Shown here piece after piece: positions 6,068 to 8,751 of a stretch of DNA of 8,751 nt. The notes under the pieces were generated by a model, which was given only the letters and a program-made list of their open reading frames with translations, did no database searches and was not told the origin of the DNA. Each line of letters starts with the position of its first letter. Position 1 is the first letter of the stretch. Origin of the DNA: RGIG1828 sp045586905 (lineage in GTDB: Bacteria > Bacillota > Clostridia > UMGS1810); contig JAZNBF010000070.1 of assembly GCA_045586905.1 (NCBI GenBank), forward strand, positions 1 to 8,751, in the 5' to 3' direction. Position numbers and translations under genes: made by a program.

Positions 6068-6361
6068 GTGTATAAAAGATATTATGACGGGTACGGTTCG
6101 CAGCGAAACAGCATAGACAGAGGTCAGATAATCGTGCCCGAAAAAAGCAACGATACATATGAAATCAAAGAAGATATAAATGGTGCAAAATCTGAAGAGA
6201 TAACAATAACAAAAAAGTCAAATGTTTTATCGGAAAAAACTCTCGAGCTTGATGACCTTATATTGATTGGGCTCTTAATTTTTCTGCTCAAAGGAAGCGA
6301 TGAAACAGACCCGATTTTAATTATTATTGTGGGATATCTTCTTATATCGGAAATATTATAA
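6068..6361 (+). CDS. Small hypothetical membrane protein, third gene of the operon
   Basis: 97 residues from a GTG start. The N-terminal 60 residues are polar and charged, beginning MYKRYYDGYGSQ with several Tyr and Arg. The C-terminus has two short hydrophobic segments (about 64-74 and 83-97) split by an acidic turn (G-S-D-E-T-D-P, 76-82), ending in a hydrophobic tail. The pair looks like a tail hairpin in a membrane or a hydrophobic assembly surface. Proteins with an M-Y-x-R-Y start and an L-D-D-L-x-L-I-G-L-L, acidic turn, hydrophobic tail layout occur, as I recall, beside relatives of the previous gene in Clostridia. They often have a Pro-rich middle, which is missing here. The stop codon touches a strong terminator, closing the operon. 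Function unknown. Confidence 0.82.
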   Translation: MYKRYYDGYGSQRNSIDRGQIIVPEKSNDTYEIKEDINGAKSEEITITKKSNVLSEKTLELDDLILIGLLIFLLKGSDETDPILIIIVGYLLISEIL

Positions 6362-6396
6362 AAAAGTTTAGCGGATGTATGTCCGCTAAACTTTTT
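6361..6396. terminator. Bidirectional rho-independent terminator between the small-protein operon and nfnB
   Basis: AAAAAGTTTAGCGGA (6361-6375) and its exact complement (6382-6396) form a 15-bp stem with a 6-base loop TGTATG. T-runs follow on both strands. It serves the plus-strand small-gene operon, whose stop codon overlaps its first base, and the minus-strand nfnAB operon, which ends at 6402. Confidence 0.92.
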
Positions 6397-6401
6397 ATTT
6401 T

Positions 6402-7793
6402 TTATTGTTTATTTTTTATATATTCATCAATTGACTGAGCAGCAGTTCTGCCTGCACCCATTGCAAGTATGACAGTGGCAGCACCTGTAACTGCATCACC
6501 ACCGGCAAACACACCTTCTTTTGTGGTTCTGCCTTTTTCATCGGCAATTATGCCACCCCAGCTTTCGGTGTCGAGACCATCGGTGGTTGACTTGATGAGA
6601 GGATTGGGTGATGTACCGATTGACATAATAACGCTGTCGCAGTCGATGGCAAATTCACTTCCCTGCTTTTCAACGGGGCGTCTTCTGCCTGAAGCATCGG
6701 GCTCACCAAGTTCCATTTTGACACATGTCATGGACTTGACAAAGCCATCGTCTGTGCCATTGATGCCTACGGGATTGGTGAGGAGGTTGAATATGATACC
6801 TTCTTCCATTGCGTGTTCGACTTCTTCTTTTCGGGCAGGAAGCTCGTCGAGAGAACGACGGTATACAATTGTTACCTCATCGGCTCCAAGCCTTTTGGCA
6901 CATCTTGCAGCATCCATGGCAACATTGCCGCCACCTACAACAACAACCTTTGAGGCCTTTTGAATGGGAGTGTCGCTGCCCGGAAGATATGCTTTCATGA
7001 GATTGACACGGGTTAAGAATTCATTTGCAGAGTATACGCCTTTTAAGTTGATGCCTTTTATGTTCATAAACTTGGGAAGGCCTGCTCCTGAGCCAATGAA
7101 AACTGCATCGTAGCCTTCTTCTGTCAAAAGTTCGTCTACTGAAAGAGTTTTGCCGATGACAGTGTTGGTGGCGATGGTGACACCAAGGTCACAAAGAGCC
7201 TGAATTTCATTGGCAACAATTGCCTTGGGAAGACGAAATTCGGGTATGCCATACACCAAAACACCACCGGGAGTGTGGAGAGCTTCGAAGATTGTGACAT
7301 CATAGCCTTTTTTTACAAGGTCACCTGCGCAGGCAAGTGAGGAAGGACCGGAGCCAACAACAGCGACTCTGTGACCGTTTGGAGTGGGTTTTGATGGTTT
7401 TGCACTTGAATGGGCACTGTGCCAGTCGGCAACAAAGCGCTCAAGTCTGCCAATGGCAACACTTTCACCGTTTTTGCCACGGACACATTTACCTTCGCAT
7501 TGGTTTTCCTGAGGGCAAACTCTGCCGCATACTCTGGGAAGTGAGCTTGACTCGGATATTATATCGTATGCTTTTTCAAAATCACCCACTGCAACCTGTG
7601 CAATAAATGCAGGAATGTCTATGTGCACAGGACAGCCACTTACGCATGGTTTGTTTTTGCAGTTAAGACAACGCTTTGCTTCATCTATTGCCTGCTCCTC
7701 GGTGTAGCCAAGGGCGACTTCTGAAAAGTTTTTGTTGCGTATATCGGGAGCCTGAGAAGGCATTGGATTTTTTGTTTTAGACATATTAGGCAT
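6402..7793 (-). CDS. nfnB: NfnB subunit of NADH-dependent reduced ferredoxin:NADP+ oxidoreductase (GltA-like)
   Basis: 463 residues. The N-terminal domain has eight cysteines in two groups (Cys42, 45, 50, 54 and Cys89, 93, 99, 103) for two [4Fe-4S] clusters. Next is an FAD-binding dinucleotide fold (VAVVGSGPSSLACAGDL, 143-159), a second nucleotide fold for NADP(H) (VVVVGGGNVAMDAA, 283-296, then VYRRS) and the closing GGDAVTGAATVILAMGAGR (431-449). This architecture is shared by the glutamate synthase small subunit GltD/GltA and NfnB. The adjacent NfnA and the absence of a glutamate synthase large subunit favour NfnB, the subunit that binds NADPH and the bifurcating flavin. Its ATG directly follows the nfnA stop. 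Its AGGAGGT (7801-7807) lies inside the last codons of nfnA, 7 bases before the start, indicating translational coupling. A homologue-based tool may label it glutamate synthase. Confidence 0.9.
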   Translation of the reverse strand: MPNMSKTKNPMPSQAPDIRNKNFSEVALGYTEEQAIDEAKRCLNCKNKPCVSGCPVHIDIPAFIAQVAVGDFEKAYDIISESSSLPRVCGRVCPQENQCEGKCVRGKNGESVAIGRLERFVADWHSAHSSAKPSKPTPNGHRVAVVGSGPSSLACAGDLVKKGYDVTIFEALHTPGGVLVYGIPEFRLPKAIVANEIQALCDLGVTIATNTVIGKTLSVDELLTEEGYDAVFIGSGAGLPKFMNIKGINLKGVYSANEFLTRVNLMKAYLPGSDTPIQKASKVVVVGGGNVAMDAARCAKRLGADEVTIVYRRSLDELPARKEEVEHAMEEGIIFNLLTNPVGINGTDDGFVKSMTCVKMELGEPDASGRRRPVEKQGSEFAIDCDSVIMSIGTSPNPLIKSTTDGLDTESWGGIIADEKGRTTKEGVFAGGDAVTGAATVILAMGAGRTAAQSIDEYIKNKQ

Positions 7794-8636
7794 TTATTTT
7801 ACCTCCTGACTAAACAAGTTGCATGTTTCCTCATGTTTATGGCGTTCGAAATCTTTATAGATATTTGACCGCGCCATAGCCTCGTCAAAATCGATGAGGT
7901 GACCATCAAATTCGGGACCATCAACGCAGGCAAATTTGGTTTCGCCGCCAACTGTCAGTCTGCAACCACCACACATGCCTGTGCCATCTATCATGATGGG
8001 GTTCATGCTTGCAACGGTTTTGATGCCATACTCTTTGGTGAGAGCGCAGACAAACTTCATCATGATGAGAGGGCCAATAGTGATGACCTCATCATACTCT
8101 TCGCCACTTTCGATGAGTTCTCTGAGCGCATCGGTAACAAGGCCTTTTTTGCCGGCTGAGCCATCATCGGACATTATAACAAGTTTTGATGAGGAAGCTC
8201 TGAATTCATCTTCTAAAATAACGAGGTCTTTACTTCTGAAACCGATTATTGCATGAACCTCGGTGCCTTCTTCATGAAATTTTTTGGCGACGGGATATGC
8301 AATGGCACACCCTACTCCACCACCTACAACTGCCACTTTCTTTTTGCCTTTGGTGTCGGTTGCTCTGCCGAGAGGACCGACAAAATCGGCTATGCTGTCG
8401 CCTTCGTTTTTGTGGTTGAGTTTTTCGGTGGTTGCGCCAACTATCTGAAAAATAATGGTAACAGTTCCTCTTTGGGCATTGTAGTCTGCAATGGTGAGTG
8501 GTATTCTCTCGCCATTTTCATCTACTCTGAGAATTATAAACTGCCCCGGATTTGCCTTGCGGGCAACAAGAGGTGCTTCTATCTCCATGAGAGTAACTGT
8601 TGGATTAAGAGATTTTTTTGTTATGATTTTGTACAT
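7794..8636 (-). CDS. nfnA: NfnA subunit of NADH-dependent reduced ferredoxin:NADP+ oxidoreductase
   Basis: 280 residues of the ferredoxin-NADP+ reductase superfamily. The N-terminal FAD barrel carries R-I-P-L-T-I-A-D (44-51). The nucleotide-binding domain begins VAVVGGGVGCAIAYPVA (101-117). The C-terminus holds a [2Fe-2S] site in M-I-D-G-T-G-M-C-G-G-C-R with a later F-A-C-V-D: Asp217, Cys222, Cys225 and Cys237. This Asp plus three Cys spacing matches what I recall for the characterised Nfn small subunit. With NfnB it couples NADPH, NAD+ and ferredoxin by flavin-based electron bifurcation in the cytoplasm, reversibly. The same fold occurs in PyrK and sulfide dehydrogenase subunits, but the following nfnB decides the call. 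The ATG has GAGG 8 bases upstream and a strong promoter. It is first in the two-gene operon. Confidence 0.92.
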   Translation of the reverse strand: MYKIITKKSLNPTVTLMEIEAPLVARKANPGQFIILRVDENGERIPLTIADYNAQRGTVTIIFQIVGATTEKLNHKNEGDSIADFVGPLGRATDTKGKKKVAVVGGGVGCAIAYPVAKKFHEEGTEVHAIIGFRSKDLVILEDEFRASSSKLVIMSDDGSAGKKGLVTDALRELIESGEEYDEVITIGPLIMMKFVCALTKEYGIKTVASMNPIMIDGTGMCGGCRLTVGGETKFACVDGPEFDGHLIDFDEAMARSNIYKDFERHKHEETCNLFSQEVK

Positions 8637-8668
8637 TATAAACGCCTCACAGCAATGAACTTTAACCT

Positions 8669-8697
8669 ATTATATCACTAATTTTCATAAAAATCAA
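8669..8697 (-). promoter_or_regulatory. Sigma-A promoter of nfnAB
   Basis: On the minus strand TTGATT (8697-8692), 17 bases, TATAAT (8674-8669). The predicted start near 8662 gives a leader of about 26 nt before the nfnA ATG. The -35 hexamer and the spacing are identical to those of the argF promoter. I see no obvious operator over it. Confidence 0.8.
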
Positions 8698-8751
8698 CCA
8701 TTTAGTTGCTTTTTGTAAGATATTAAAGCTGAATAATATTAAAAAGCCGCT
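8698..8751. other. Right-edge intergenic sequence, possible cut terminator arm
   Basis: AT-rich sequence with no reading frame I can support. The last eleven bases (AAAAAGCCGCT) look like the left arm of a hairpin terminator such as those at 1384 and 6361. The pairing arm would be outside the window, so this cannot be confirmed. Confidence 0.2.

Noticed and set aside
6469..6963. Long plus-strand open frames opposite nfnB (also 7337-7606) and opposite nfnA (7899-8256)
   Set aside because: They are antisense shadows of genes with complete cofactor motifs and have no ribosome binding sites or recognisable domains.
1..8751. CRISPR array, mobile element, toxin-antitoxin pair, phage or defence system
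   Set aside because: I see no spaced direct repeats, transposase or integrase motifs, flanking inverted repeats, or nuclease/toxin signatures. The small genes form a trio of helical and membrane-tail proteins, not a typical toxin-antitoxin pair.

Overview
The window is AT-rich chromosomal DNA, most likely from an anaerobic, gut-type member of the Clostridia (Firmicutes). The evidence is the AT-rich codon use, strong AGGAGG-like ribosome binding sites, near-consensus sigma-A promoters (TTGaxx, 17 bp, TATAAT), poly-U hairpin terminators, an NfnAB-type electron-bifurcating transhydrogenase, an ATP-type PEP carboxykinase, and small protein families I associate with Clostridia. I see no rRNA, tRNA, CRISPR array, insertion sequence, integrase or phage gene. 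All intergenic gaps are under 300 bp.

Layout from left to right. Plus strand, 1-1368: the 3' end of a LacX-like aldose 1-epimerase family gene (cut by the window edge), then murI (glutamate racemase). A hairpin at 1384-1417 can terminate transcription from both sides. Minus strand, 1433-5255: three separately promoted genes. In transcription order these are argF (ornithine carbamoyltransferase, with an ARG-box-like operator on its -10 and a good terminator), an unidentified signal-anchored 341-residue protein, and pckA (ATP-dependent PEP carboxykinase, with a consensus promoter overlaid by an inverted repeat). Plus strand, 5488-6361: a compact operon of three small genes (84, 100 and 97 residues) of uncharacterised families, preceded by an unusual cluster of overlapping TTATGC/GCATAA palindromes. 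A second bidirectional terminator lies at 6361-6396. Minus strand, 6402-8636: a two-gene operon, nfnA then nfnB, with its own strong promoter at the right edge.

How the genes work together. The recognised genes are core metabolism: D-glutamate for peptidoglycan (murI), PEP/oxaloacetate interconversion (pckA), arginine synthesis (argF) and redox balancing between NADPH, NADH and ferredoxin (nfnAB). They look like independent transcription units and not one pathway. The least explained parts are the three-gene small-protein operon with its palindromic upstream element, and the membrane-anchored protein between argF and pckA. I do not see a defence, mobile or otherwise exotic system here. The findings are mainly regulatory sites and uncharacterised small proteins.
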